Source: Coenobita brevimanus (taxonomy: Eukaryota; Arthropoda; Malacostraca; Decapoda; Coenobitidae). From it: 64,000 bases of DNA. A program made the translations under genes and the position numbers. The notes under the pieces were generated by a model. It was not told the origin of the DNA and searched no databases. It was given only the letters and a program-made list of their open reading frames with translations. Below, piece by piece: positions 46,385-56,269 of the stretch. The DNA lies in contig CM064632.1 in assembly GCA_032717465.1 (NCBI GenBank), positions 28,285,480-28,349,479 on the forward strand, read 5' to 3'. Numbering within the stretch: position 1 is the first letter of the stretch; each line of letters opens with the position of its first letter.

Positions 46385-46580
46385 ACCTTACAGCTTGGGC
46401 CTTGTCCCAATTTGGCCCGAAATTTAATCACGTGATCAAAAAGTCATAACGCATCATCCTTGCAATTTAAGCCAAAATCGCACCTGTACTTTTCGCGTAA
46501 AGTTGTTAACAGACAAAAAGACAAACCAAGTGAAAACAATACCCGTCCCCGAGCCCCTCCGGGACGGGGACAAGTAATAA
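46085..46580 (+). repeat. Dispersed repeat with poly(T) and GGGACGGGGACAAG terminus
   Basis: CATATCAAATTTGGAGTAAA, GTTATGACGAAAATACGATT, a poly(T) at 46350-46383, then TTTGGCCCGAAATTTAATCA, AAAAAGTCATAACGCATC, GTTAACAGACAAAAAGACAA and GTGAAAACAATACCCGTCCC, closing in the hairpin CCCCTCCGGGACGGGGA. I recall broadly similar AAACAGACAAACA...GTGAAAACA repeats from other invertebrate genomes, but cannot name the family. Confidence 0.5.
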
Positions 46581-46811
46581 ATAAACTTGTCAGGAGATGG
46601 TAAAAAGAAAATACAAGTTAAAAAATAAAAATAAATAAATTCCTCGGTTTGTATGGGTAACACACTCCCTTAACCGAGTCATTGTGAGGATCTGGAAGTT
46701 TTTCATATTTTTCTCCAATTTCATTCTTGCCACCGGCGTATTATTTTCTCTGGGATCAAAGGGTTTCGGGCAGTACAGGTGCATACCCTCACATGACGAA
46801 CTTCCACAACC

Positions 46812-46834
46812 AAGCTGAATAAAATCGTCAGGCA
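46812..46834 (-). repeat. R3 repeat fragment
   Basis: On the minus strand, CCTGACGATTTTATTCAGCT matches the R3 core closely. Confidence 0.5.
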
Positions 46835-46863
46835 ACAGTAAGAAATGTGTAAACTATAGTAGT

Positions 46864-46892
46864 CACACACACATACACACACACACACACAG
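46864..46892 (+). repeat. (AC)n microsatellite
   Basis: A CA run with one ATAC break. Confidence 0.96.
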
Positions 46893-47452
46893 GTATATAA
46901 TCAGCCATCCCTTCTTCGACCAACTGATCCTCAAAATTATGGCGAACTCACGAAATTACGCCGTTAAAAATGGTTGATCAGTGCTAACCTTTGCAAGGGA
47001 TTATTGCAACTTTTTGATAAAAGTTTGTCGGAGCGAGCGAGGATAAGCGCGAATTTCCAAGGTTCTAAAGTCAAGGCTGGAACAGGTCAAAGATTACGTC
47101 TAATCAATTCAACGTGACCCAGATGTTCGTCCTTTTGTAGCTGATTTTGCTTTGACCAGAGGCAGAAAAAGAAAATATTAGTTCTGCACCCTTACGACAG
47201 CACTTCTCGTGACAAGCATCTTACTCTATTATTAACCTATGTTTACAACTCGGCAATTTAGATGGATAGATGGCATTTACGAAAAGTTGCGTGAGGAGTA
47301 TATGTCAAGTTAAAATGAATAGAGTATCAAAGTCAGACAGAGGGATCCCGACACCTTTTTTTTTCTTCTTGCTCTATTATGTTTAGGGTGTAATAAAATC
47401 CGTTATCAAAGTGAAGGGGTGAAGACGGTGACGTACGCGCAAACGTTCGAAA

Positions 47453-47454
<2 letters not shown>

Positions 47455-47500
<46 letters not shown>
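47455..47500 (+). repeat. (GT)n microsatellite
   Basis: An uninterrupted GT run, 23 units. A T run follows at about 47557-47572. Confidence 0.98.
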
Positions 47501-47502
<2 letters not shown>

Positions 47503-48149
47503 TTTCCCTGCCTGAGGAAGCTCCCAAGTACTTCCTCACCACTTTACTTTTGCTCATTTTTTTTTTTTTTTTAATTATGAAAGCTGGTGCTGGGGAGGTG
47601 CGCCTTCATGTGGTGACACTGATACAACCGGGCGACTCCACTGTCCGGTTATGTAAACGTTCCTGATCTCCCTCCCTATCCCCTCAAAAGCAGGATGGTG
47701 GACTGCGGGAGAAGCGCAACTTTAATCTGCAGTCCACTGGGTTCCATTTCCAAATGAATCTGGGGCTGCAACTACTGATATTATTGTAACTTATTTATGC
47801 AAACTCTCAACACTTCAAAAATATAAACAGCATGCGAGAGAAGAAGACGGATTAATACCGAAAGTAAATCGGTAGCCTACTTGAGATGCGCTGGAATATC
47901 TTCAAAACCAACAAGAGGATATCTCTTTATGACTAGTGAGTTGTGAAGAGCCGAGAAGAATGAGTGTTTTTTTCTTAACATCTGTTCATTAGCAACTTCT
48001 GTATATTACGCCTTAATATCTCACTGTATTTCACTGATTCCTACTTCATCGATAACAAAACGATGTAAATTATACCAAGTCATTGGCATCCATTCGTGGT
48101 CGGCCTGAGCGCGTGTTCTCAGAAAGTCTAAACATTTACGATGATGAAT

Positions 48150-48395
48150 ATTGCGCAAATTTTCTTTACTGTTCCCAACGTAATCTAAAGTCATGAATAT
48201 AAACAGATAGACAGACAGAAAAGACAGACAGACACAGACAGACAGACAGAAGTAGGTCGCGGCTAGAGTTAAGCCACGCCCTCTCTCCCCACTCGACCAA
48301 TCAGAATGCTCGCCAGGCTGTGACGTCATCAAACAGGCCGCGCTTATGTGAAGAATATTGCGCAATTTTCTTTACTGTTTCCGACGTATGTGAGG
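48150..48395 (+). repeat. ~44-bp direct repeat pair with (GACA)n between
   Basis: GAATATTGCGCAAATTTTCT then TTACTGTTCCCAACGTA (48144-48182) recurs as GAATATTGCGCAATTTTCTT then TACTGTTTCCGACGTA (48352-48388). Between the two are GACA-type units (48208-48250) and the promoter-like cluster. Confidence 0.75.
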
Positions 48396-48410
48396 CGCGC
48401 TCGATAAAAG
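48274..48410 (+). promoter_or_regulatory. Promoter-like cluster: GC/CACCC box, CCAAT, CRE, TATA-like
   Basis: CCACGCCC at 48274-48281 (Sp/KLF-type), ACCAATCAGA with CCAAT at 48297-48301, a perfect palindromic CRE TGACGTCA at 48321-48328, and TATA-like GATAAAAG at 48403-48410. The order and spacing would suit a Pol II promoter reading rightwards, but no recognisable gene follows. The block is GC-rich among AT-rich neighbours. Motif matches of this size arise by chance, so function is a guess; it may also be part of a repeat. Confidence 0.3.
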
Positions 48411-48657
48411 GGTGTTAATGTGTAATATCCAACATTTATCGCTAGGAATATGGTGCTACGAAGCATCCTCTTCTGTCTGGAATAGGGTGGGGGTGCTAAG
48501 CGTTTCCCATATCTAATGCTCTACTTATGTATCTGACTACCTATCTATAGCTATTTACCTATCGATTTATTTCGTGGGAAGAAGCACCAGAGAACATTAT
48601 TGAGATTCCTTCGTGGCATGGTAGGAATGGTACTTCCTCTCTGGCGACGAAACTACA

Positions 48658-48659
<2 letters not shown>

Positions 48660-48713
<54 letters not shown>
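48660..48713 (+). repeat. (TC)n microsatellite
   Basis: An uninterrupted TC run of about 54 bases. Confidence 0.98.
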
Positions 48714-48717
<4 letters not shown>

Positions 48718-48924
48718 AACTGGGCAGCTCCACCTCCGTCATATCAATGCCACCACGTAAAGGCGTCCCTCTCCAACACCTGGGATTAAGGTAAACAGCG
48801 ATAACAGGTAAAGAAAAGAAAAAAAAAACGTACTAAATGGACTAATACGTGCTCTGCTTAGGACGGATACGACACAACACCGGGTTCGGACAGGCGGGGT
48901 CAGTCCGAATACATCACTGGTATC

Positions 48925-49085
48925 CGCTGGGGCCCCTGGGATGTAGTGGGGCTCGTCAACAGGATCCCATAATCTGTTTAAGAGGGCCACTGTTGGCACC
49001 ATGACTGTTGACGCAGAGGGTGAGGTGGACTGGTGAGGGATGTGGTGAGGAAATGGAGGGATGGGAGGTTACGTGGTGGGAAATG
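48925..49085 (-). repeat. Recurring module R4 next to GTGAGG minisatellite DNA
   Basis: GGGATGTAGTGGGGCTCGTC, AACAGGATCCCATAATCTGT then AGAGGGCCACTGTTGG. The same core is at 51745-51800 and 52138-52200, each time beside GGTGAGGGA-type minisatellite DNA. On the minus strand the three read RL(W/S)DPV(D/N)..(H/L)Y(I/M)P, so the module may descend from a coding or SINE sequence. Confidence 0.55.
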
Positions 49086-49145
49086 AGGGAGACTGTGGGG
49101 TGAAATGACGATCACCGGGGTGCTGCGGGATACATTATGCCAAAG

Positions 49146-49466
49146 TAGGAAAGGGAGGTGCTTGATGAGTGTCGCCGCACGGCAAGCTGCGGCAACAACT
49201 ACAGCAATACGGAAGACAACGACGATACTGACGACGCTGATGATGGTGATGACGACTTACACCAGACATTCGATGAGAGCACAACACACGCGGCTGCGAC
49301 TGACTCACCCACCATCAGACCACCCAGCATCCGACCACAACCACCCATACCACAACCACGTCATCCACAACAATCAGTAAGGGATAAAGGATATCGAAAA
49401 ACGTTACGTGACAAATATCGTTACCTGCGACACCTAGAAAAGATGGAAGAAGCCGCAGATCAGTGA
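49146..49466 (+). CDS. Unassigned short open frame with acidic and basic halves
   Basis: About 106 codons open after a TAG, without an ATG near the front, ending in TGA. An acidic Asp-rich stretch (NTEDNDDTDDADDGDDD, about 49205-49260) is followed by Pro-rich sequence (about 49305-49370) and a basic, helix-like end RDKGYRKTLRDKYRYLRHLE then KMEEAADQ. The lack of simple DNA repetition over the last 90 bases makes it less easy to dismiss than other frames here. It could be an exon or the remains of a transposon ORF. I recognise no family. Confidence 0.2.
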
Positions 49467-49539
49467 ATGGTGAAGAATGAAAAATGAAAAGTGAATGAAC
49501 AATGAGTAATAATAAGAGTGAGTGCCGAGGCACACAGTT

Positions 49540-50035
49540 ACTCTCACAGCCCTGTACTGTCTACACTTAATTAAATTTATGTGCTCCGAACGGAAGAGCT
49601 AGATACGGCCTAATGGAGTAGTATCCTACGTATATATACAGAGATAAGAGAAAAGTGATTCAGAACTAAAGGGTAGCAATGTCTAGTGTGAATTAACGTT
49701 ATACAATGAACATTATTTCAAAATGTTGCGGACCAGACCCGACTAAGAACACTGAGAGAAGTGAACGAAGGATATGTAGAGTGCACGCCTACTTCCGGCC
49801 CCTGTACTTTTCCTGAGGGAGAAGCAGAAGGTTGGAAGTCAGAAGAAGCAGAGAGGGCAAAGAGTCGTGAAGAACCTGGGGAGGATCTTAGCTAGAAGAC
49901 CGCCTGAGCACCCTACCACGACGATGAGACTGGTGATGTCTTGGTACTCTATGGTATCAGTGAGTAGATATTCTTGTTAGAGAACATAGAGGAAAGTGGA
50001 ACTGAGAGAAGGAAAGAGAGAAAGAAGAAAGTGAA
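49540..50035. other. No gene seen
   Basis: Purine-rich towards the end (49960-50035). It flanks the reversed LINE insertion. Confidence 0.45.
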
Positions 50036-50039
50036 ATAC

Positions 50040-50384
50040 TATCTATCTATAGCCCGACGCCCTAATCCCGCAAAGGGTGGCCGCAGTCAAAACGCCTCCA
50101 AGTCACTCTGTCACCCACCATTTGACTCCCCTCCCCCCAACTCACCCCCCCTCCCTCATATACCTCTCAACTCCATCCCTCCACCTCATCCTCGGTCTAC
50201 CCCTCCCTCTCCCTCCCTCCACCTCACCTACATACACCCTCTTAGTCAGTCTTTCATTCTCCATTCTCTCCACATGTCCAAACCACCTCAGTGTATTTCT
50301 CCTAATCTTTTCAACCACATCCACATCTACCCCACAACGTTCCTTCACTTCTTCATTCGTCAACCTGTCCCTCCACGTCACTGA
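50040..50384 (-). pseudogene. RTE-like LINE 3' end, 5'-truncated, with (GATA)n tail
   Basis: Read on the minus strand: VTWRDRLTNEEVKERCGVDV, then EKIRRNTLRWFGHVERMENE, RPRMRWRDGVERYMREGG, then after a frameshift in a C-run (near 50130-50152) VSWG.GSQMVGDRVTWRRF and DCGHPLRD, a stop and CTATAGATAGATAG. It matches 27361-27710 almost base for base, but starts deeper into the element. The simple-repeat tail is identical in kind. Truncated and frameshifted, so inactive. Confidence 0.92.
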
Positions 50385-50399
50385 AGATAAATACACTGT

Positions 50400-51120
50400 G
50401 AAAAATATTGAGAGTATACTGTATATTCGTGGTAGGGTATAACAGGACGGGCCAGATAGTTTTTATGATTGTTAAATTAACTTATTTGCTCAATGGTGAA
50501 AGGAACAACGATTATATAAAAGTTGTCTTTATGGAGAAGTATTGAGTTAGGGTACATGACTGTGTTAAAGAGTGATATTAATTTTGCAGAAATATATTGA
50601 AATAACTTAAGGTGAAGTGATACTAGAATAAAATGTTACAGAGATTAATGTTCTAGTAGTAATAATGCTAAGGTGAAATGATGGTGTGCTAGAGTATTGT
50701 TCTTAGTATTACTCTGTGTAAGAGAATATTACCTTCAGTATTACCTTGTATTTAACCATAATAGTCTTGGTTTTATTTTAGTAAGAGAGAGTATTATCTT
50801 CAGTGACGAGTAATAATATTCGTGAACTGTTACTTGTTTAATGGAACGTAGTTGTATTGTTGATTACCATTGTAAGGTGGCATGATTTAATTGTTTTATT
50901 GTAGAGTAAGATCATAAAGTAGTTGCATAACTTGGAGTTCATAGAGTGGACCAAATCAGTTGATTGCTTTGACTTAGTGTATAAATTGTACATAAATTGT
51001 AGATAAACAAAAAAGAGAAAATTAGTTTGAGTAACCCTAGAATCCCTTCCTCTTAATAAGGAACGAGATGCTCCCACGTAGCGCCGGCCTTAAATGGACT
51101 TGTGTTTACTTGATGTGTTG
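50400..51120. other. No gene seen; AT-rich
   Basis: Very AT-rich with short recurring GAGTATT.TTCTTAGTATTA-type phrases around 50700-50800. No recognisable element. Confidence 0.45.
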
Positions 51121-51122
51121 TT

Positions 51123-51271
51123 ATGTCGGGTTCCCCACTTGGACCTATCCAGCGCTACCTAGTGAAACTTAGTTGAATCTGACTAGCCTAATTGGACTTA
51201 ACGTAACTGAACTTAGTTTTCCACAGGAGAAGAATAGATAAAGAGTAAAGCAAGCAAGTGGGGCACGACAT
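51123..51271. repeat. Inverted repeat pair around ~110 bp
   Basis: ATGTCGGGTTCCCCACTTG at 51123-51141 and CAAGTGGGGCACGACAT at 51255-51271 are inverted partners with a 2-base difference in length. They could be the ends of a small element or chance; flanks show no clear duplication. Confidence 0.4.
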
Positions 51272-51279
51272 GAGGGATG

Positions 51280-52135
51280 GGAGGGAGGCGAGCTGGGGAG
51301 AGGGAGGGAGGTGAGCTGATGAGAGGAAGGGAGGGAGGTGGGCTGGTGAGATGGCGAGAGGGAGGTAAGCTGGTGAAAGGGAAGGAGGTGAGCTAGTGAG
51401 ACGGAGGGAGGTGAGTGGTGAGCGGGAGGGAGGTGGGCTAGTGAGAGGGAAAGATGGAGGTGAGATGGTGAAATGGAGGGAGGTAAGCTAGTAAGAGGGA
51501 AGGGGGTGAGTGGTGAGAGGAAGGGAAGTGAGCAAGTGATAGAGGAAGGGAAGTGAGCTAGTAAGGGAGTGAGGCAAGTGAGCTAGTGAGAGGGAGGGAG
51601 GAAGGTGAGCTGGTGAAAGGGAGGGAGGTGAGCTTGTGAGACGGAGGGGGATGAGATGGGGAAAGGGGGGGAGAGAGGTGAACTGGTGAGGGAGAGAGGT
51701 GAGCTGGTGAGATAGAGGGAGGTGATGCTGGATGAGAGATGGCATATAGAGATACTTGTCGACGGGATCTGATAACCTGCTGAAGAGGATTGCTGTAAGC
51801 TGAGTGAATGCTAATGAAGTAGGGCCAGTGAGGCAGGGGGTGAAATGTGAGGAAGGTCGGAGAATGGAGGGAATGAAGTGATGTTGTGAATGTGGGAAGT
51901 GGTGAGGGAGGGAAGTGACGTGGTGAGAAAGTGAAGTGGTGCGGAAGGGAAGAGGTGAGGGAGGGAAGTGAAATGTTGAGGGAGGAATGTGAAGTGGTGC
52001 GGGAGGGAAGAAGTGAGGGATAGGAGTGAAGGGGTGAAAGAGGGAAGTGAAATAATGAGAGAGAGAAGTGAACTGGTAAGGGAGGGGAGGGTGAAAAGTG
52101 AAAAGGTGATGGAGTGGAAGGGGTGAATGTTGAGG
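51280..52135 (+). repeat. GA-rich minisatellite, GTGAGCTGGTGAGAGGGAGG-type
   Basis: About 850 bases of ~20-24-bp units such as GAGGGAGGGAGGTGAGCTGG, becoming GGGAGGGAAGTGAAGTGGTG after the R4 module at 51745-51800. Unit length varies and copies are diverged. The long minus-strand frame (Ser/Leu/Pro/His-rich) is compositional. Confidence 0.9.
51745..51800 (-). repeat. Recurring module R4
   Basis: GGCATATAGAGATACTTGTC, GACGGGATCTGATAACCTGC then TGAAGAGGATTGCTG. Inserted between two halves of the GA-rich minisatellite. Confidence 0.6.
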
Positions 52136-52137
52136 GC

Positions 52138-52255
52138 TGGGATATAGAGGCGCTTGTTGACAGGATCCGATAATCTGCCTGGGGATTCACTGATGGCAGG
52201 ATGAATGTTAAGCAGGGCGGCGCGGCGGAGGCTGAAATGAACTGCACAGGGTACA
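52138..52255 (-). repeat. Recurring module R4
   Basis: GGGATATAGAGGCGCTTGTT, GACAGGATCCGATAATCTGC then CTGGGGATTCACTGATGG, followed by CAGGGCGGCGCGGCGGAGG. It closes the minisatellite region on its right side. Confidence 0.6.
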
Positions 52256-52329
52256 ACGACAACAGGCAATTCCATATCATCAGCTTCATGAGTAGGGGCC
52301 CGAGGCTAGGCTATGGTAGTCCAGTATAT

Positions 52330-52465
52330 TTAAGTGTAGATGGCCAGCACATTTCTCTTGATGGCATTACGTAATCAAAACACTTCCATTCATTTCTTGG
52401 GATTGAGTCTACGCAAGGTGTTCACTCCGACTAGGGAGTTCCAGCCACTAGACCATCAGTCAAGA
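52330..52465 (-). repeat. Candidate tRNA-derived SINE (S1)
   Basis: On the minus strand TGATGGTCTAGTGGCTGGAA resembles a tRNA A-box region, and AGACTCAATCCC a weak B box about 35 bases later. The body ends GATGGCCATCT-like (GTGTAGATGGCCAGCACATT and CTTGATGGCATTACGTAAT on the plus strand). A similar body end stands at 55733-55773. Confidence 0.5.
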
Positions 52466-52649
52466 TGATGGGATTACGAGGTGATCAGAGAAGATATCAC
52501 TGAGATTAGCTTACGTGACAATATTACTGAGATGAGATGAAGAAGTGAAGAAGCCGACACGAAAATGAATAACAGAAACCGGCATTACAAGCTCCTATAG
52601 ACTCACTCACACCTCACTCCGACTGGGCAGTTCAAACCCTTAAACCTCC

Positions 52650-52721
52650 CAAAGTGTTAAATGACTATAATGGAAAGAAATAACACAGAAAAATCCAGCA
52701 AAGGAAAACTGACAAAAAGTA

Positions 52722-52752
<31 letters not shown>

Positions 52753-53010
52753 ATAAAAAATGGGGAAAATGGAGAAAAAGGAAAAAGGAAAAACTGAGAA
52801 TAAACAGTAATAAAGGTAAAAATAACCAACATAATGAAATGAAAAAAAAACAAGTAAAGCAAAACAAAACAGAAAACTGAGCAAAAAATAAAAAAAATAA
52901 AAAAGGAAAAAACTGACAATCTAGCAAGTAACATACAAACTGAAAAGAGCAGAGGAATAGAAAGAAAATATTATTCAAAAAAATACAAAAATAAAATTAC
53001 AGGAAAAAAA
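52650..53010 (+). repeat. A-rich low complexity
   Basis: AAAAATGGAAAAA-type sequence with about 24 As at 52720-52744. Frames are Phe/Leu-rich on the minus strand because of composition. Confidence 0.88.
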
Positions 53011-53129
53011 AGAATGATGGAGAAAAAGTGTAGGAAAAACGTGTGTAGTGGTGGGCGAGAGGGATTACAGAGGATTAGTGAAAGTCTGTGTCAGAAGTCT
53101 AGGGCGCTCTGCTTTCCCCGAGACTCTGG

Positions 53130-53480
53130 TGGTGGTGGTGCAAGGACTATCACCACCACTAGCACCTTCACTAGCACCATCAGCCCCACCACTATCACCA
53201 TCAACCACTAGCACTATTACTATCACCATTATCATAGCACCATCATTTATCACAACATAAACATCAAGGGTACACAAAACCACCAATATCACCATTATTA
53301 GCGCCGGGAGTCACTAGCAATAGCAGTCATTAACATCTACCACTGTGTCACTATCACCATCATCACTATCACCACAGCCACCACCACCAACTAAACTGCA
53401 CTATCATCCACTATGGCCAGCAGTTAATATCACCTACACCACCACTGTCAGCAACATTAACCATCACCATCATTTAACAC
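53130..53480 (+). repeat. ATC/ACC trinucleotide low complexity
   Basis: CACCATCACCACTAGCACC-type repetition, preceded at 53075-53130 by GTGTCAGAAGTCTAGGGCGC...GACTCTGGTGGTGG, a phrase seen again near 53765 and, as a LINE end, near 54425. Confidence 0.85.
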
Positions 53481-53511
53481 CAGCACTATCACTGTACTGT
53501 CTAGATGACCC

Positions 53512-53700
53512 AGGCTTTCATCCTCTAGCAGGTTATTTCACGTAGCTCAGTGGCAGGTAACGACTATACTGAGGCTCTACATCCTTTCCATTGCACTACT
53601 TCGTGACTAGTACCACCTTCTAGTGTTAAACTATTGCTACAACTCAGTATTCAAGATGGAGAGGTGATAATTATAGGCCAGGTTTGAGTAAAAAGAATAT
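53512..53700. mobile_element. Palindromic MITE, family M1 (reverse orientation)
   Basis: TTTCACGTAGCTCAGTGGCA, CTACATCCTTTCCATTGCAC, TATTCAAGATGGAGAGGTGA and right end TATAGGCCAGGTTTGAGTAA then AAAGAATAT. The left inverted end is decayed. Confidence 0.72.
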
Positions 53701-53859
53701 GGCACCAACAGTTATCAGCACCACCAACACAAACACCACTTTATCACCATCACCACCCGTGTCAAAAGTCTCGGCCGCTGTGCTATCTTGGCGCCTGGCA
53801 TGGTGGCGGTGGTGATAGTGTTTGGTGGAAGGACTGTCACCACCACAGCTAAATTTTAT

Positions 53860-54050
53860 TTTTTTTTAACATTTATTGACATAAAGCTGCCATCTCTCCT
53901 TTTTGAGTGCTGAGTTGTAGCAATGGATTACCGGCACAAATAGATATGACAGTCACGAAGAAGTGCTATGGTTTACGATGAAGTGCCTAGTGCTGTCTTA
54001 TTTTCCATATAGCTACGTGAAATGAAATCCAAGTTAAAGTGTGAAAAGCA
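53860..54050. mobile_element. Palindromic MITE, family M1, partial
   Basis: GCTGCCATCTCTCCTTTTTG, GAGTTGTAGCAATGG, GTCACGAAGAAGTGCTATGG, ATAGCTACGTGAAATG and right end ATCCAAGTTAAAGTGTGAAA. The left end is replaced by a T run. Confidence 0.68.
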
Positions 54051-54244
54051 TAGCACTTTTTTTCATTAATAGCACCAGGAGTCACTCACCAGCAACCACC
54101 GCTGTCATCATCATCACATCACCACCGAAATATCACCAGCACCAGTCATCACTATCACCACCACCACTAGGACTGTGAGTCTAATACCTGCACCAAAACT
54201 CTCTATCACCACCACAAGGACCTCGCACCATCACCATCAACTAG

Positions 54245-54510
54245 CTGTAATGTGGGTATCATCCAGCCCTCTTGAGATATCAGAAGAGGATGGATGACTG
54301 TGTCGCTGTTGCCTGTCCAGGATGCAACACAGCACCCCATACTATTAAGCATATTATGAAAGACTGCATTGCACACAATCACCTGCGCCAACAAAATAAC
54401 ATACACTCCTCGAGAGCTCTGTGGGAAAGCCCGGTCTTGGCCGTGGCCTTCCTTAGGGACTCGGGGGGCTGTTCGTCCAGACTGCCTACTAGCACTTCCC
54501 TATAACCGTC
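54245..54510 (+). pseudogene. Jockey-type LINE, extreme 3' end
   Basis: The open frame reads YQKRMDDCVAVACPGCNTAP, HTIKHIMKDCIAHNHLRQQ, then ALWESPVLAVAFLRDSGG. CPGC....HTIKHIMKDC is the C-terminal Cys/His block of Jockey-type LINEs, and LW..P..VA.FLRD.G is their usual last block. It is 5'-truncated just before the Cys/His block, and the DNA then passes into ATC/ACC repeats. Compare the more complete copy at 20935-21790. Confidence 0.8.
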
Positions 54511-54765
54511 ACCAGCACCATCACTCTGAAGGCTTTGCACCAACCCTTTAACAACCACCACTACCACCACCGATATCACCATCACCACTAACATTATTTG
54601 TCAGAATCACCATCTCTCGTACCAATACTTACTACCCACTGAACTAGCAATATCGCTACCATCTCTGTGACAACGGAAGTCCACCTACGGTAACTGAAGT
54701 GAGATGTTATGGGCGTGTTTCGATTATGTAACAGTAACTTAGTGTATATACTTTCCTTTCGGCTC

Positions 54766-54767
<2 letters not shown>

Positions 54768-54799
<32 letters not shown>

Positions 54800-54822
54800 C
54801 TAATGATGATGATGATGATAAT
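54768..54822 (+). repeat. (AAT)n and (GAT)n microsatellites
   Basis: Eleven AAT units (54768-54800), then five GAT units. Confidence 0.96.
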
Positions 54823-54829
54823 TATCATT

Positions 54830-55455
54830 AATACTGTTGTATTTTATTGTCTATCACTATAAATATTATTACAGTATCATCAGACCAGTAAAAATACTTA
54901 CAACATACTGTATGTAGTACGGTACAGTACGTTGCGGCAGGAAAAGTGGAAACTTACCTGAAAAAAAAAGTAACATAATTAGTAACTGGACAACAATTAA
55001 GTTTATAAAATTAATAAAACGATCAGTGAATCAAAATGGTAACAATAACAACGATAAAAGAGAAATGCGAATTATTTTATGATGAAATCTCCATCATTAT
55101 ATGCCTAAATATTTTCTTGTATGCATAAAATTACTTCTCATCTCAGGTGACAAATTTCCAGCCACTAAAACATTTGACTGTCACTGCTGTTTGGCCTCCA
55201 TCTGTGACCTTGATATTTATGAGACAGGCTACATGACAAATATTTCTCGAGCGATTCTAGCCACTTCACTCCGATGACACCATTTCATGCATGCTATCAA
55301 CAGAAAATTTATTTTCAAGTTAGGATGGATTTATAACAACGAATGTATTAACGAAGGCTGTATCTAAGTATCAAGTTCGGAGTCTCTCCTCACCTCACTA
55401 TAATACCCTGGATAGAAAAATATATATAAAAAATCAGACTGAAGAGATTATGGTG
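54830..55455. other. No gene seen; AT-rich
   Basis: AT-rich, with the hairpin-like TACTGTATGTAGTACGGTAC then AGTACG near 54908-54932. No recognised frames. Confidence 0.45.
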
Positions 55456-55460
55456 GTTAT

Positions 55461-55658
55461 GTTGTTTTTACTCTAACTTGCCACAGATTTTTGTCCTTTT
55501 GCAGCTTACATCACGCAGGCCAGTGGTTGATGTTAGTGCATTACATCCATTCTTCACTTCTTCGTAACTAGCATCATATTCTTATGTTAATCTCTTGTTA
55601 TAGCTCAGTATTCACGGTGCAGAGGTCGCAATTTAGGCTGTTAGAGTAAAAAACTGTA
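55461..55658. mobile_element. Palindromic MITE, family M1 (reverse orientation)
   Basis: Left GTTTTTACTCTAACTTGCCA then CAGATTTTTGTCCTTTTGCA; right GCAATTTAGGCTGTTAGAGT then AAAAAACTGTA. Complete copy with ATATTCTTATGTTAATCTCT shared with the 22880 copy. Confidence 0.78.
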
Positions 55659-55772
55659 TGCTAAAATGATGACCGGATAATGGGAAGAAGACGAAATATG
55701 GATCAAAACAGCTAACAGTTAAACTCCTAATTCAGGGTAGATGACCAGCCTACTCTCCTTGGTGGCATTAAC

Positions 55773-55989
55773 TATACTCATTTAACTTAAACGTGGCCTA
55801 AAATTGCCCTCTCTTCATCTTGAACGTTGAGTTGTAGCAATAGTCTAGATGGACACAAGAATAGGGTGCTGGTCACGAAGAAGTGCTACAGAAAGGATGT
55901 TGAGCTGTAGTGGTCATTTTTCTGCCACTAAGCTACGTGAATCAAGCTGGCAAAGGAAGATCTGGACCAAGTTACAGTGAAAAGAGTTT
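55773..55989. mobile_element. Palindromic MITE, family M1
   Basis: Left TATACTCATTTAACTTAAAC then GTGGCCTAAAATTGCCCTCT; internal CTGGTCACGAAGAAGTGCTA and CTAAGCTACGTGAATCAAGC; right GATCTGGACCAAGTTACAGT then GAAAAGAGT. Complete copy, one of the best. Confidence 0.83.
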
Positions 55990-56009
55990 AGTCGAATATC
56001 TTGATCGAA

Positions 56010-56060
56010 ATCACACAAGTAGGTTGGGCAATCACTCCTGCTGGGCTGTTCTGACCACTA
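56010..56060 (-). repeat. Candidate SINE S1 head fragment
   Basis: On the minus strand TTGGTGTAGTGGTCAGAACA looks like a tRNA A-box region, followed by CAGCCCAGCAGGAGTGA. Too short for a firm call. Confidence 0.35.
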
Positions 56061-56269
56061 CACCAACAAACACCAGTGAAAGGAGAGAGAGAGAGTGAGA
56101 GAGAGAGGGGGGGGATACCACTTCTTGTTCTCCCTCCGAAGCAGCAACATAGTCCAGGAAAATAAGGAAAAGAACAGAACTATGAAAAGATGGAACAAAG
56201 AAAGGAGGGGAAGATGTAAATAAGAGGAAATATAGGAAAAGACATGGAACAGACGTGAGGAAATTTCTC

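Noticed and set aside
50040..50400. Exact target-site duplication around the reversed RTE-like 3' end
   Set aside because: The flanks GTGAAATAC and GATAAATAC look alike but are not identical or at a fixed distance, so I do not claim a duplication.
49600..51120. LTR retrotransposon remnant
   Set aside because: A phrase like CCCACGTAGCGCC recalls primer-binding regions of Gypsy-type elements, but I found no paired LTRs, polypurine tract or gag/pol frame.
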